From: Populus alba
Taxonomy: Eukaryota > Streptophyta > Magnoliopsida > Malpighiales > Salicaceae
NCBI RefSeq assembly: GCF_005239225.2
Contig: NC_133293.1
Location: 13,050,333-13,114,332 of the forward strand
Length of the DNA: 64,000 nt
Direction of reading: 5' to 3'
Shown: positions 21,600 to 34,639 of the stretch, piece by piece
Layout of the letters: every line of letters begins with the position of its first letter
Position numbering within the stretch: position 1 is the first letter of the stretch
Made by a program: the position numbers and the translations under genes
Notes under the pieces: generated by a model
Told to the model about the DNA's origin: nothing
The model's database searches: none
Seen by the model: the letters and a program-made list of their open reading frames with translations, nothing else

Positions 21600-24500
21600 G
21601 GTCTCATGTGAGTGGCGCTTTTTAATTTTGTTTCCTGATAGAATGTGATTTTATTTTGCTTGTTTCTTTCCCTTCTTCTTCTTTTTGTTTTTTTTTTTTA
21701 ATGTATAAAAAAAGGTTATGTTGAACGATTGGTCTAAACTTATTAAGGGCATGTTTGTTGGGGGATGCAAATAACTCCACTAACTCGATTTCCAAGGCTC
21801 TTGGAGTTTTCATATTATTCTCATGGAGGAGAAAAAAATTGATATTGATGGGGTTTGTTTGTCTGTGTATGTGAACGTGGCTTCGTTCCACTGCATTTTA
21901 TAGGATGGCATGGTTAGTCACTTAGCTCAAGAAAAAAGTCGTCTTCATTGCCAACTTTTTAGTTTAACTTACCTTATTATTGAGCGCTGGGTAGATGTGG
22001 TACTGTATGCTTTTTTTCATGGCCAATTTTTGGCTAGTCATTACCTAGAACAATGTGCATGAAAATTGGATGCAGACAAATGAGAAAAAATAAGAAAATA
22101 TATAATCAACTATCGTGTGCCTCCTTGCTTGAAACTTGGGCGGTGCAATATAGCAGGATGATTGAGTAATGAAGTACTGTTCATCAGTTCATGAAAAGCA
22201 CGATGCAGGTTGAACTTGTGTTTTTGTTTTTTTCTGCCAAGGAAGATGAAATCTCAATATTAATTCATAATCCTAGGCCTGTTCCTTATAAACACACTAT
22301 GAAGAAATAATTAACAAACATGGAAAGAAACTTGCCAAGACAGCCGTGACAGTACTCACAAATCAAGAGAATATATAACCCTTAATTAACCCTAGCTATA
22401 TAAATCATGTTTTTATATTTAGTCCATGCAACGCATCAATATTATACATATTATAGTCTTGATATAATTATAACCTAAATCACCTATAATAAAATGAGAC
22501 GCGACCGATGGATAATTGTGCATGTTTTTTAATTTCTTTAATGAATTGTGCATGCGTATGCTTAGACGTACGATTGATCCATACTTGATCAACAACGGAC
22601 TCTTTGCCATGTTTAATTTGGTTTTACATGCAATAGTTCTCCTGTACAGAACTATCGGCTGCAAAATACTATACTCGATCAGGGATGGGACTACAAACTG
22701 TAATTAATTGTTCCAATTATTTAGATGGACAGTAGTCTGCATAATGGGAAGAACTCAGAATAAACAAAATTGCATTAGTTATGTCAGCTATATATATATA
22801 TATATAAACGAAAACAATTTTAATAGAGGATGGAAACACAATTTGAAAAACAATTTTTCTTAACAGTATTTAGAAACTAAAAGAAAACAAAAAACAAAGA
22901 AAGAGATGTAACACTTTGTGAAGATGAAGTGGGGTATGTAACCTTAAATTTGAAGAAATAATTGCACAAGTAGTCTGTCTAGTCTTTTTGGCAGGACAGA
23001 TATACTCTCTAGCTAGTCGACATGGAGGAGACACACTTTTAAGTTTGATAGTGGAAGAAGCAAATGGGTATAGAAAGTTTGAGTCACTCAATCGATCACT
23101 TTACCATAGATTTTGTCCGTGACATGAAAAACAAAAGATCAAAGATATAAAGCTTAATTGTAAGTCAGCGGTGAGATTCGCCTTTAATCACCTTTTCCTA
23201 TCCACTCTAATTTTCAAAAATTGTGTTGATGATGATTAGATGTCCAATTTGTAGGCAAAGTTAAACCGTCTGTTCTTTCATATTATTTTATTTTAAATAG
23301 AGATATTACAGCATTATAGCAGCTTACTACTACTATACATGGGATTATAGATTTACAAATTATAATAAAAGCGAATCATAAAGACATAATCACATTATTA
23401 TGAAGAGAGGATTATGCCACAAAGAATTACGGAGATACAATCACTACATCAATGAAGAAAGGACTGTGGCAAAGAAAATCATGGAATATTATAACATTAT
23501 TATATAGACCATATCTCTTCCATTTCCCCTTTGCCTCAAGGCAAGATTGGATAGAAAAATTTTAATTTTTAAAAATTATTAGTTTGAATTTTACAAATAT
23601 CGGAGTTATTAAAGATATACATGTTAATAAATAAAAAAAATTAGGCAAAAAAAAAAAAGCTTGCTACTAAACAAATTAGGGAGCAATAGTTTCATGAAAA
23701 TATTATTGATTTGATTGAGACATGAGATATATGTGTCAAGGAAAAAAGCACCATTAGCTACTTCAGTATTTTTATTTTTTGAAGTTTTTTTTTTAAAAAC
23801 ACAATAGTATATTTTTTATATTTTCATTAAAATTTTTGTAGTGTTTTCATGAAAAATCTTCACAACGATATCTTTCATATTTTTAAATTGTTTCCATAAA
23901 AATTTCAATGAAAAATTCAAATATGTTTTCAATGTCTCTAGAAGGATGAGCGATCACTTGTCTCTTAAAAAAGCAGTCTTCGTTCTCCCAAAGCATTAAC
24001 AAAAGCCATATGTGGGCACAACATAAAAAGGTGCGAGCATTCTTCTCTCACGCAGACTTAATCACAATAATATTTTCACTCAGATATACAAATCAAGGAA
24101 GTCTCCGTCCCCCACTTTCGCTTATTAAAGGGCTTCGGGGAAAACTAATGTACCAAATATATATATTTCGTGTGATTTGAAAAACAACTGAGTTATAAAC
24201 ACTGAATTGTTAGAAACCAATTTAAAAAATATATTAAGATATATTTCATTGTTTATATAATGTAAGCTCCAGTAAAACACCATAACAAACTTAGTTATTT
24301 TAGTGTTGTATGTTGAAAGGATTGAATTATAAAACCATCGTATTAGTGTAGAATCTTCAGTATTCTTCTTTCAGAGATCATATGTTCATGGTAAGGTAAT
24401 AATGAAAATGACTTCATGCAGGTGCTCCCCTACCGATTAACCAAAAAAATAATACTAAAATAAAAAGGGATTTTAATTGAATAATTTTTCAATTTTATAT

Positions 24501-27500
24501 TTTAATATTGAATTGATTAAAAATTAAATTTTATAATTTATTTTTTATTGTGTTATCTTGGTTTCATGATCTAGATCACGGGTTTATCAGGTTAATCCAA
24601 GTTAACTATAAGTATTTTTTTTCGTCTTTTTTTTACTTGATTTTTTTCAATTTCATCATTTAACATTGAATTTATTGAAAATTAAGTTTCATAATTTATT
24701 TTAATTTACTTTTTATGAGGTTGTTGTGGTCACATGACCTGACATGCAAATTGACAAGTTAATCCATGTTGATTTAAAATCGATCCAATAAATTTTCATC
24801 TTAATATTTAAAAAAAAAGTCTTATTTTAAATATTTATTATAAGTTAAATTATATTTTTACTAATCATTCGATTTATCTTTAAATTCATCAAGTTAAATG
24901 AGTTATATTAAATTAATTTTCACATGGTCTTCTACTTAAAAAAATATTAATAATCCCTAAATATTTTTTTAACATTAAAAAAATGATCCAAGCTCCAGTA
25001 TAGCACGTGCCAAAGTTCCAGAGCAATACAACATGGTGGAGTTGAATCTTGGCCGTCCATTGTACTGGTGATTAAAGTGACATAAACACTGTGTTTTACG
25101 TCACGATGATGCCATTTATTCGTCAATGATGTAAGCTACTTTTCCACTGGTTCTTGTATTAAAATTAAATCGAAATAGGAGTAAATGGAAGGACTAACGA
25201 GGAAAACGAAGATGTTAAGTGCCCCACTGCTCTCTTTTTCCATATTCATTTGCTTCACAGTACTTTGCCAACAACAGGCTCTTTTTTTTCCCCCAAGATC
25301 GGGAAGCATTTGATTTTTGATTTCCTAGATGGTGCTTAATAGGGGAAAATATCCAATAAAATCATAGTCTTCCATTTGATAGATTAAAACAACACGATCC
25401 ATGATGTTTCATGCAATAATAAAAAAAATTCAAACTATGTATAAAAACAATAATATTATTTATTAGTGAACTTAACAAAAATGTTGAAAACTTTAATTCC
25501 ATAGTCATAGCATCTGGAGTTCTTAATTTTACATGGATGATTGCTACTGTAATCATTTTTCAATTGAGTCTCGGAGATGGATAATCACCTCTACAGTTTA
25601 CACTGCTCTTGTGTAATTCAACTTTATTTCATACTTTTTTTAATTTTCTTTAAAAGAAAACATGCTAAGCTGTTAAAACATTATTTTATTATATAATTTG
25701 ATGTCCTGCTTCCTGGTTATTGAAAATCTTGTGCATCCAACTTGTATCGAAGACGTTTTTTTCTTCAACTAAAGCTGCCCAGAGTAACTTTATCCAGCTT
25801 CGAGAAGTGAGCAAACCCAACGTGTCGAACATGCCATGGTATTAAATAAATTAATCGAGGCCAGCCAAGGCTTTAAAATTGTCAGTATATTCGGAGTTGT
25901 ATCCTTAGTTTTTTACATAACATAGAACACGTTATCTATGAAAGCTCTTCATGAATTAAATTCATTTAAAATGCATTAAATATTTTCAATCAAAGACGTC
26001 GAACCTTTCCTCCACAAAAAAACTTGTTTTGCCACAATTTCTCAGAAATCCCTGGAACCGCGTGTACAAAGTGCACAAACCCCGTACGCGGGCGCGCAAG
26101 TGGGAATGGCAAGACACCAGCCCACGGGCTAGTTTAAAGAGGATCAATCATTTGATACTCGACGGCCTCATTTACGGCTCAATGTCCCTTTAGAAATCCA
26201 AAAGGAGTAATGTGTTTTTTGTCACTGTCTAGCGATTGGTGGACAAAGAGCGGCGCGTGAGGCCTCGAAAGTTTGCTTCACGCAAGAACAAAAGCTTTTA
26301 CCAAGAGTAGGAAAAAAAAAATACAAAATTAGACAAAAAAGGAATTAAATGCGAGTACACGCATGCCTCCTCCTCGACTATTAGCATCGGATCCCGTATG
26401 GATGGTGTTTCTTTAAGAAAGAAAGATCCTTCACTGTGGCTAGTGGGGTTTGGTGTGAAAGTGGAGAAGAAAATGAGGGCCATGTGAATTTGTATTTGGA
26501 TAAAGGCCCTGTGATATTTCTTTTGACAAGATGTGCAAGAGCTAAGTAACATTATATTATATGATCTTATCATATGGTAATATCATTTGCACTAGATTCA
26601 AAAACAATTGGCTAATCTTTCTTGTGTTTATCGAGGGTCCCTTTTATTCTTTTTCCTTGTCTGTGGGTGATTTGTATAGACCATTTTTTGGTGATATTTG
26701 CTCTCTCGGCTGGTTGTTCTGCTTGTTTTTATTGACTTTTGTGAGGTTAATGAGGCCGAATTAATAAACTATGTGTTTTGGGCTTACAGTCCAATTACGG
26801 CAACGGCTTTAAGTAATTTAAAATGTAATACAGAGCCCAGTGCCGTGTTCCACTCCCTCTGTGGAAACAATTTCTTGTTTTCGGAAATACATTGATCATG
26901 TTTGACAATTATTTTCAACAAATTCTGTCATAAAGAGATCATCTTATAGCGAAATAAAGGGTATTAAATAATCTATATGGTAAAAAAAAATAATCCTAAT
27001 AGTAGTTTGCGCATTGCTACATATATAACTGTGATTATTAGTTTTCTTCTAGTAATTGGACTGAAACACTGATTACGTAGGACTCGGTCCTGGGTGTGAA
27101 TGGAATCAAATTTTCTCTCTCAAAACAACGTTGAATGACTTGACTAATTCGATCTGCTCTATTTTCGCGGGTAGCAATGCACAAAAAAAAACTATTAGGA
27201 GCAAAAGCAGGATTCACCGTCAAAAGATAAAAAATTTAAAAATGTAATGAATATTATTTCCAAACGTGACGAGTAAAGGCCCTGTGTTTCGTAAAAAGCA
27301 GGGGCCTCGTGTTAAGTGGAGGAAGAAAAAATGGCTTTCAAGGTGGAAGATAACTCATGATCACTCGTCCAGGCAAACAAGTCAAAAAGCTAACAGTATA
27401 TTTCCAGTCGTTGACCTGAGTGAGCATGGAAGCTAATTACTATGGAATTCCTCCGAAAGGCACAAATATGGATAAGCTTCAAGGCGCAGGTCGATAATAA

Positions 27501-29440
27501 GTTAAGCTCCAATAATATTTTTATATCACTCAATAATAAGATTTTTGGATTGTTATGTATGACTTTTTATATTAAGTTTTCTCTCAAGAAACTATGACAA
27601 AAAGCCGAATATGTTTGTTTTCTTAATGGGGGGTCTGATATGATAATCACAACCATTAATAGCAGCAGTAATGTTTATGATTTTTTTGCTTTTGCTTTTA
27701 ATTCAAAACGTGTTTCTTATAAATTATAATAGTTAAAGCACAGAGACGGTCATATAATAACTTTTGTACACGTAAATCACACAAGAAAATAGTTTGTTAT
27801 AAGATTAACAAGAATAAAAGGAAGAATATTTTTAAAAAGTAAAAAAAAAAAAGACCAAACAACATTTTCAATAGAAAAAGATGAAGATCTTCGATAAAAT
27901 ATCTCAAGATACTTGAATGTTGTGTTTAGACTCGAGAGAAGTAAAGTGAAGTTAGGACATATTTGGCCAATCACTGTGACCATGCATCCGTAGAAGTCTT
28001 GGACCGAAGCATTCTTTATAGATAGTTAAGATTCGGTGGATACACATGTTCTGGCTCAACTAATAAAACTTGATTCGCAGCCAGGTCGGAAAATCAACCT
28101 GGCCCTGCCGAGATCCTCTCGACCTCTAGCCATTTAAATTCTATGTTTCTTCCGAATTTCAAATTCATTTTATCAATTTCAATTCCTCGGGCCCCCTTGC
28201 AATTTGGCTGTTCCTTATTTTGGCCCGGAAACTTTCATTTGTTCCCATCTTATTATAATAATCTACCACTTAAATCTCAAAGGAAGATGTAAATTTAATT
28301 CTGATTTCATCGCTCAAATATAAATTTAATTTACAGTTAAATCTGGAAAAGAGAAGCCATATTTTTTTACCCGTTTGCATAAGAGAAGGGTGATGGACTT
28401 TCAATGAGAGTGGAAAATGAAACTTATGGAAGTTTACGGGGAAACATTCGGAAATTTCAAAAGATAGGAGTAGACAGAGAGTACAATATCACAGTTTCAC
28501 AAACCTTAGGTTATTAGAAACTTCTATATAGTTATTAATTTTAAAACTTGTAAAATTAATGGAGATATATGCATGAATATCAGTATAACTATATATATCT
28601 TAAATACATGATTCGATAACTCTTTAAGTTTTCAATTACCGAACAAATGGTTTGATGGCGCGTGGAGGTAAATATAATTTCGATTTTTGTAATATTGACC
28701 TCTGTGATTTTAAAAAATAGTCATTCTTCTCTCAAGTTTTGTTTGTATTTTTACTGGGTTGTCTATTTGTTTTTTAATTTTAAAAGTGTATTTAATTTAT
28801 TTATTTTAGTATTTTTATATCATGATATTATTTAAAAAATATATTATTTTAATATATTTCAAAAAAAATATAATTAAAATACAACCATCTCCTAGTCCTG
28901 AACACCGGCAAAAAACACCACATGCTAACAAAAATGAAAGGAAGGATTAACATGTATCCAAATACACTTCTTCGAACCACTGGATTCAAAATAACAGAAA
29001 TCTTATCCATTTGTATTGAAGTTTATGGTTTCCCAATGTTGGCCCCATGCAGTCTGGGGCTATTGCTATCGACATTCACTTTCTGCTCTCATTCAAATTC
29101 ATTCTATTAGCCCTTTCTTAAGCAAGCATTTAGAAAAAACTTTTTTAGGGGCAAAAAAATTACTTTTCGTCTGTAATTATTACCTACTCAACATAAAACA
29201 AAAGCATCCCTGAATCTCCCTTTACTCCCCGCAACCAACTGTTTCCTGTTCGAGCATGAGCATACCCTAGTCCCCAACCTCAAAATCAAGGCATGCACTA
29301 TCATCTGACCTCTCCTATCTTCACCCACAAATCTATAGCAAGGGAGTGCTTACAAAAATCACCTTCAAATTCCCACCGATCGAGAAGTATTATTTGTTTA
29401 TGTCATCTTAAATCCCACTTTAGCTAGCTACATATTATAT
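21600..29440. other. Gene-free stretch
   Basis: Nearly 8 kb without a supportable gene. Open frames of 60-90 codons are AT-rich and lack domains. A tandem pair of repeat units lies at 24470-24790, and an AT-rich element remnant near 28720-28895. A less AT-rich patch at about 26000-26560 has no readable coding signal. Confidence 0.5.
24470..24790. repeat. Two tandem units of a dispersed repeat
   Basis: Unit 1 (about 24470-24615) and unit 2 (about 24630-24785) share TTCAATTT, TTTAACATTGAATT, GAAAATTAAGTTTCATAATT, the CATGAYCTxxxxCACG phrase and TTAATCCAxGTTGAxTT. The phrase about a bound T-rich tract followed by TTAATCCAAGTTAAC resembles repeats scattered widely in poplar, possibly LTR fragments. 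Confidence 0.5.
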
Positions 29441-29624
29441 TCTTCATCTAAAAGAAGAAGAAAAAAAGAAAGAGAGATCGGAGAGGGAACAAGAATACAA
29501 AAACAAAAGAACTAACCCCTATATTAATTACTACATACCAGATAGCATAGAAAAGAAGAACAGATCTGCAGAGTTTAGCACACAACTGAGAGAAGGAAAC
29601 AGGGAGAGAGAGGAAGCTGAGGAA

Positions 29625-29735
29625 ATCATTGGCATGGGTGGGGTCGGCAAGAAATCTGTTTTCCATGAACAATATCAGAGAGTTCAAAAATCTTATTTTC
29701 TTGCGAACCAACCCATGTCCAGAAACTTCCTCGAC
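29625..29735 (-). ncRNA. MIR482: MIR482/MIR2118-like microRNA precursor
   Basis: The two arms at 29631-29652 and 29699-29720 are inverted repeats that pair over about 20 of 22 positions, with two small bulges and two mismatches. Pairing extends outward (GGAAGTTTCTGG against CCAATGATTTCC) and into the loop (TGAAC with GTTCA). On the minus strand the 3' arm gives a 22-nt sequence beginning TCTTGCCGACCCCACCCATG, which has the length, 5' U, arm and base pattern of miR482/miR2118. Its complement reads codon by codon as G-M-G-G-V-G-K, the P-loop of NBS-LRR immune receptors, which is the known target site of this family. The 22-nt members trigger phased secondary siRNAs in other plants. The plus-strand open frame here (MGGVGKKSVF...) has no further NBS motifs, so a receptor gene fragment is less likely. 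Exact family member not determined. Confidence 0.8.
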
Positions 29736-29896
29736 CTCCATCTCTTTCCCTCTTCTCTGATCCATCCATCTCTTTCTCTCGTGGGGGATGGGGGTGTTAA
29801 ATGGGCTAATTATTGACCAGAGATAAGAGAGGAACCTATCCACCCATTAATCCTATCCAGGTAGGCGGAGCTAGCCACGTGACTTTAGCAATATGT

Positions 29897-29907
29897 ATTA
29901 TATATTA
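29897..29907 (-). promoter_or_regulatory. Possible TATA box of the MIR482-like gene
   Basis: Minus-strand AATATATAATA lies about 165 bases upstream of the hairpin, in a position suitable for a Pol II pri-miRNA promoter. Confidence 0.35.
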
Positions 29908-30328
29908 AACGTCCTCTTCCTTTCACTTTCCTTTTGTATTTTCCCCTAGGTTAAGGCAAAGGGGAAACTGTTTTTTTTTTTTTTTTAGCTCCGTGAGAAA
30001 ACATAGATTAATAACATAGTTTAAATAGGTGGGCTATGGCCTTTTTGATCTACCATGCAGAAGAAGGAAGATTGCAAGCTAACGTGGGAATTAGCCCTTT
30101 TAACTCCTTTTTTGTGTTTGAAGTTTGGATGCCCTTTGGGTTTGATGTTAACACTTAACAGTCTAGTCAGGGTTCAGGTTTCCATCTTAAGTGGACCAAT
30201 GATTTAATTATCTTATATTTCAGTTTATATGGGTAATAAATTAAATATTATTCCTTATTATCTTCGGTTGTTGAGATCAATTTAATGTTACGTGTCTTGT
30301 GCTATGATATAAGCTGAACTAAATATTT

Positions 30329-30351
30329 TATATATATATATATATATATAT
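30329..30351. repeat. (TA)n microsatellite
   Basis: A run of TA units just before the P450 fragment, seen directly. Confidence 0.85.
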
Positions 30352-30374
30352 TCATGAATTAAATATTCCTTATA

Positions 30375-31384
30375 TATGTTGGTGACAAGTGATCCTGCAA
30401 ATGTGCACAACAACAACAAAAAACTTTTGGAATCATCCCAAACGATCCGACCGAGTCCAAGCAGTTGTTTGATATTCTGGGAAATATGCTTTTCAACATA
30501 GATTTTAAGGAATGGACTTGCCATGGAAGAATCACCCATGCACCAGCGGTTTCGCAAATTCTACACGAAGGTCCTGCTTGATAATGTAAATAAAGGCCTC
30601 ACACCATTCCTTGAACATGTAGCTGAACAGGGTTTGGTGGTCGATTTGCAAGATTCATTTAAGAGACATCTATATGATACTGCTTGTACAATAGCTACTG
30701 GATATAACCCTATCACTACTCTCTCCGTTAATTTTCTAGAAAATCCATTCATAGGTGATGCTGGAGAAGCAATGCTCTCAAGGCACATATTGCCTGGAAG
30801 ATTATTGGAAGTTGCAACGATGGCTAGGGATTGGGAATGACAAGAAACTAGGAGTTTCCAAGGAAACTGTACATCAAATTGTAACAAAATATATATATAT
30901 ATATGTTGGCCAAGATAGAAGAACCGAATGATAAAAGATCAGCGATGACAAAGAAGGATGAAGAGAGCAGCCTGGAGTCATTACGATGTTTTTCCTGACC
31001 GAACATGAAGTTGTTGAAACAAAACACTCTGATGAAGTTGTTAGAGACAGTATTATTGGTTTCAAGTTTGCAGCATATGAGACAACCAGTGTAACTCTCT
31101 CTTGGTTAATCTTCTGGCTTCTTTCAAAGAACCCGCACGTTGGAATTAAAATCAGGGAAGAGCTTGTCAATAATTTTCCAGTGAAGGAAGGTAAAAAAGG
31201 GAACTAAGAAGCAAAGAAGAGTTGAGTAAGCTGGTTTATCTCCAAGCTGCTTTGTGTGAAGTACTAAGGTTATACTCGCCAATATCCCTTTCCAGCATAG
31301 GACCCTGGTCAAACCTGATATCCTCCCTGGCGGTCTGGTTTATCTGGGCTAGGATCAAACGAAGATGGCCTAAGGTGGAGCAGT
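30375..31384 (+). pseudogene. CYP96A-like cytochrome P450, N-truncated pseudogene (part 1)
   Basis: Successive pieces in changing frames follow CYP96A order. TSDPANVHNNNKKL (about 30385) comes first, then SKQLFDILGNMLFNIDFKEW (about 30454-30513), and RFRKFYTKVLLDNVNKGLTP to NFLENPF (30547-30750). After a frameshift near 30800 comes WKLQRWLGIGNDKKLGVSKE. The I-helix reads FKFAAYETTSVTLSW (AGxDTT motif changed to AAYETT), then LLSKNPHVGIKIREEL. The K-helix ExxR is in CEVLRLYSP (about 31258-31282), with VKPDILPGG beyond it. CYP96A enzymes such as MAH1 hydroxylate mid-chain alkanes for cuticular wax. The membrane anchor region is missing, and several frameshifts and stops are present. It ends at a GTAAGT-like donor (31384) with the heme-binding part absent here; a matching fragment is at 37.6 kb. 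Confidence 0.8.
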
Positions 31385-32203
31385 AAGTTATGTATGTATG
31401 TATCTTTGCATGTGTATAATTAACTACTGAACTGCTCCAGTGTGATCCAATGTCTGATATTTGAGCTTTTCATTGTGTATGATTTGGTTCAAACTTTTTG
31501 AGCATTTGTCGTGAGATGCAACATGGTCAACACTCAACATTACCGGTAATAAAATAAACCCAAACTAACCTTAATCAAGAAGTTGCATTACACTGTAAAT
31601 AGAATCATTGCATTCCCATACCAAAACTCAAATTTTAATTTCAGTTTGCAATCCTTGGAATTCTGTTCTCATCTGAAAATGTGAAAACAGAATAAGGAGC
31701 CAAACCAAAGTTCAACATAAGCAAAGTCACACGAAGAACATTATAACATTTATGATTTACCACGGCTATATGATGACGAGGAAATGAGAGAATGAAAGCA
31801 GTAATTGTGAACGATTACTCCAATCAGAAATCACTTCCTTTTCCAAGAATCAAAAAGCATCATTACAACTAGTTTCTTGGTTTGAAATCAAAGTGGAACG
31901 TATATAATAATAAGAGCAATATTGCATTAACAATAAAAAAGAAAAGAATAGGAGAAATATTCTCTTTCCAGCCCCTTTCTGTCTGATCTCCACCTTCTGG
32001 GCACAAAATCACTCGCAACTGTTTTTCTACTTCATCATATCTACTAGTAATTATTTTTAGCTTACACATGTCCAGTTTTGAACTGATATATATTTATACT
32101 TTACCAGAATAAAAGTATTATTGTTATATGCCACTCTCTTGCAAGATTATAAACATCTCTCTCCATTAAACCCAATTATACTTCTCTCATCAACATCATT
32201 ATT

Positions 32204-33919
32204 TTACCTGTCAGGCTTGATTTCCCTGGGCTTGATGTGGCTAAGGAACCTGTCCTGCTCAGTGAGGGCATGGCGGAAGTGACAGCGATGGCCATAAGGA
32301 CAGATACTACCACCAAGGACCATTTTGCAGACCTCAGTCTTGTAGCGAGGGTGACGGATGACTGGGCGGAGCTCCTCAATTCCATGAGCAAACTGACAAT
32401 GGTTGCCGTATAGGCAAGCCCCAGTCTCCTGCCATTTGTTGCACAACTCTGTTTTGAACATGCCTTGGTTATACACTTCCAGCTCAAGTGGCTCCTCCTG
32501 TTTCTTGCCTCTACGCACATAAACCTTCTGTTGTAATATCATCATCATGCAACTTGAGTTAAAAGATCGTGCAAGTTGTTAATGACAACACAGAAGTACA
32601 GAGAATTCCATTTAAATGCACGCTTGCTAATATGGAAGCAATGGACTATTATGATGACAAATGATTTATCAGATGCCAAGCCATGAACTTTTGAGCATAC
32701 TCTCAATCTCATCACCAAGACTGCGCGATGATAACTAATAAGGTCTTCATTCAAACATGTGGAGCCCGAGCAATTACATACCGTGCCATTCCTATAAAAA
32801 ATACACTTTCAAATACCCCTAAGCATTTGGTTGAAATCTGAAAGCAATCTCTACCTCCATTTCTTTTTCAACCATCTACAGTATGAAATGGCTCCTCGCC
32901 TCTGAAATGTACTTACTACTAACCACTTCACTTCTCTTGCGTGCCAAAGAAGGGGTGGATTATTGTGTTATGGTGGGTTCATCACACGGAAGCCAACCAA
33001 TTGCACTTAATCTCTACGCTAGCTCCCAAACCTTTACCCATCTCACAATGGATTTCATAAACCTTTTCACGAATGTTGATCCCTATCTCCAACCAGGCTA
33101 AATTTCCATTTCATTTCAAGCCCAACTCAAGATTTATAGAAACAAAACAAGTACTAGCATTGAAGCCCAACATCCAATGAGCCACATCAACTCATCAAGA
33201 TTTTAACACTCAAATGTTCTTGATATCATGATGCTAAATTACATCAATGGATTCACTCTCTCATTTTAATCTCATCAGATGACACATGTCCTAATACATC
33301 TATAAATTATTTCTGAAAAAAAAAAGTTAATTGCAAATAAGCAAATTAATTAAAGAAAACTATTTGGATTAAAAAAAAAAAAAAAGCAAAAGGAATGCAG
33401 TGAACAATTGCTAGACGATATTAATCATTGTCGAATAGACAGATCTAATAAGGAATAATTAGTAATTACCGCGGTATTGAGTGGAGTCGGTGTTCTCGGC
33501 CGAGTGATGGCCCTAGTCACGCTAGCACTAGCCGCCTGCTCCTGGTTCCTCTTCGAGTAGCTATTAGACCTCACTGAAATACTCTTAGGCAGCGAAATCC
33601 TGTCCCGGTCATCGCCTCCTGCCTCCATGACGCTCGTCGGACTTTCATCCTCTTCGCACATGTCATGACCTCCACCTCCTCCGCTGCTGATGTTGCACAA
33701 ATTGTGGAAACCAATATCAATGTCAAACGGCGTCCTTGCAGAGTCGTTGTAGTGTTTGTGGAGTGAGGCTTGGATAAGGACGCTGAGTTGATTGTTGAGC
33801 TCGCGATTTATAGATCGAAGATCGGCGTTGTCTTGGCGGAGACACTCCATTTCGACAGTTACTTCACGGAGGCGCGCGAGGCAGAGTGCGCTTCGGTTTA
33901 TTAGGTCCTGGTGTCGCAT
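32204..33919 (-). CDS. C3H15: Tandem CCCH zinc-finger protein, C3H15/CDM1-like
   Basis: Two exons, 33470-33919 and 32204-32527, join in phase 0 to give 257 aa from the first in-frame ATG. Residues 1-50 form a Leu-rich coiled-coil-like segment ([20 protein letters not shown]). A Ser/Gly-rich linker follows. Two CCCH fingers of the C-x8-C-x5-C-x3-H type then sit at C179/C188/C194/H198 and C217/C226/C232/H236, led by the usual RYKTE-type (MFKTELC and RYKTEVC) motifs. Such TTP-type fingers bind AU-rich RNA. In Arabidopsis CDM1/C3H15 acts in anther callose metabolism and, with C3H14, in secondary-wall and stem development; application here is inference. The start is unsettled: the reading frame stays open upstream for over 40 codons (DYRLNDVAYNSDIFPLSQ precedes the ATG and looks coding) but has no ATG. 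A non-AUG start or a missed 5' exon is therefore possible. In Arabidopsis its neighbours are a B-box gene and the SUMO-like gene, as here. Confidence 0.88.
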
Positions 33920-34522
33920 TATGAAGCGAGAGTTGTCTATTGAGTGGGAGGCTTGAGAAAGGGGGAAGATATCGGAGTTGTAAGCGACGTCGTTTAGACG
34001 GTAGTCCTGGAACTTTGTTGCGGCGGCGGCGGCGATTCGCTGTTTAAAGTGGAGGAGGTGTCTTTTTGCGTTTCCTTTCTGAATGCATTCCCTCTCTCTA
34101 TATAAATATAATACTCTTGTTGAGAAATATTCCCAGTGTTAATTAGAAATTCAACACGAAGAAATTTTTGTAAATTATACTCAATGGTCAATTGAAAATT
34201 ACTACTACTATTTCTATTATTTCCTACTATAATTCTTCACCAATAGAACTTAATCAAGCATCAACAAAAAACAGGGCAGGTGGAAATTTCTGCGATACTA
34301 TCATGACCGAAATCCACAAAACAAAAGAGCATGATACTATTAATAGTCATAGAAGAAAAAAAAAAAAAAATTACAGAAACTTGTTATTCAAGAAATGAAA
34401 ATCATCAACAATGAAACATGCTTAAACGATGATCTGAAAATTAATAAAAAGTATGCGAATCTGAACGGGGGAGAGAAGAGAGGGGAGAAGCACCCGGATA
34501 AAGAGCGAGAGAAAGGAGGGTT

Positions 34523-34537
34523 TTATTTTATAGAGAG
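34523..34537 (-). promoter_or_regulatory. TATA box of the CCCH gene
   Basis: Minus-strand CTATAAAATAAAA lies in a GA/CT-rich context about 600 bases upstream of the annotated ATG. This implies a long leader or a 5' UTR intron. The leader contains at least two upstream ATG frames (about 34191 and 34086). Confidence 0.45.
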
Positions 34538-34639
34538 AGAAGATTGGAGGGAAAGAGAGGATGCAAATTTCTTTCTTAAAATCGTTCCCCATCCAACAAA
34601 CATTCCTTTCTTTCTAACAGAATTTGCCTCTCTTTTTAC

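Noticed and set aside
29634..29816. Plus-strand frame starting MGGVGKK, resembling an NBS P-loop
   Set aside because: No other NBS-LRR motif follows; the P-loop likeness is expected from miR482 complementarity.
29448..29843. 131-codon minus-strand open frame spanning the MIR482-like hairpin
   Set aside because: Low-complexity Phe/Leu tail with no family match; the hairpin explains the structured part better.
33994..34191. 65-codon minus-strand open frame upstream of the CCCH protein
   Set aside because: Out of frame with the CCCH coding region; treated as an upstream ORF in the leader, not a gene.
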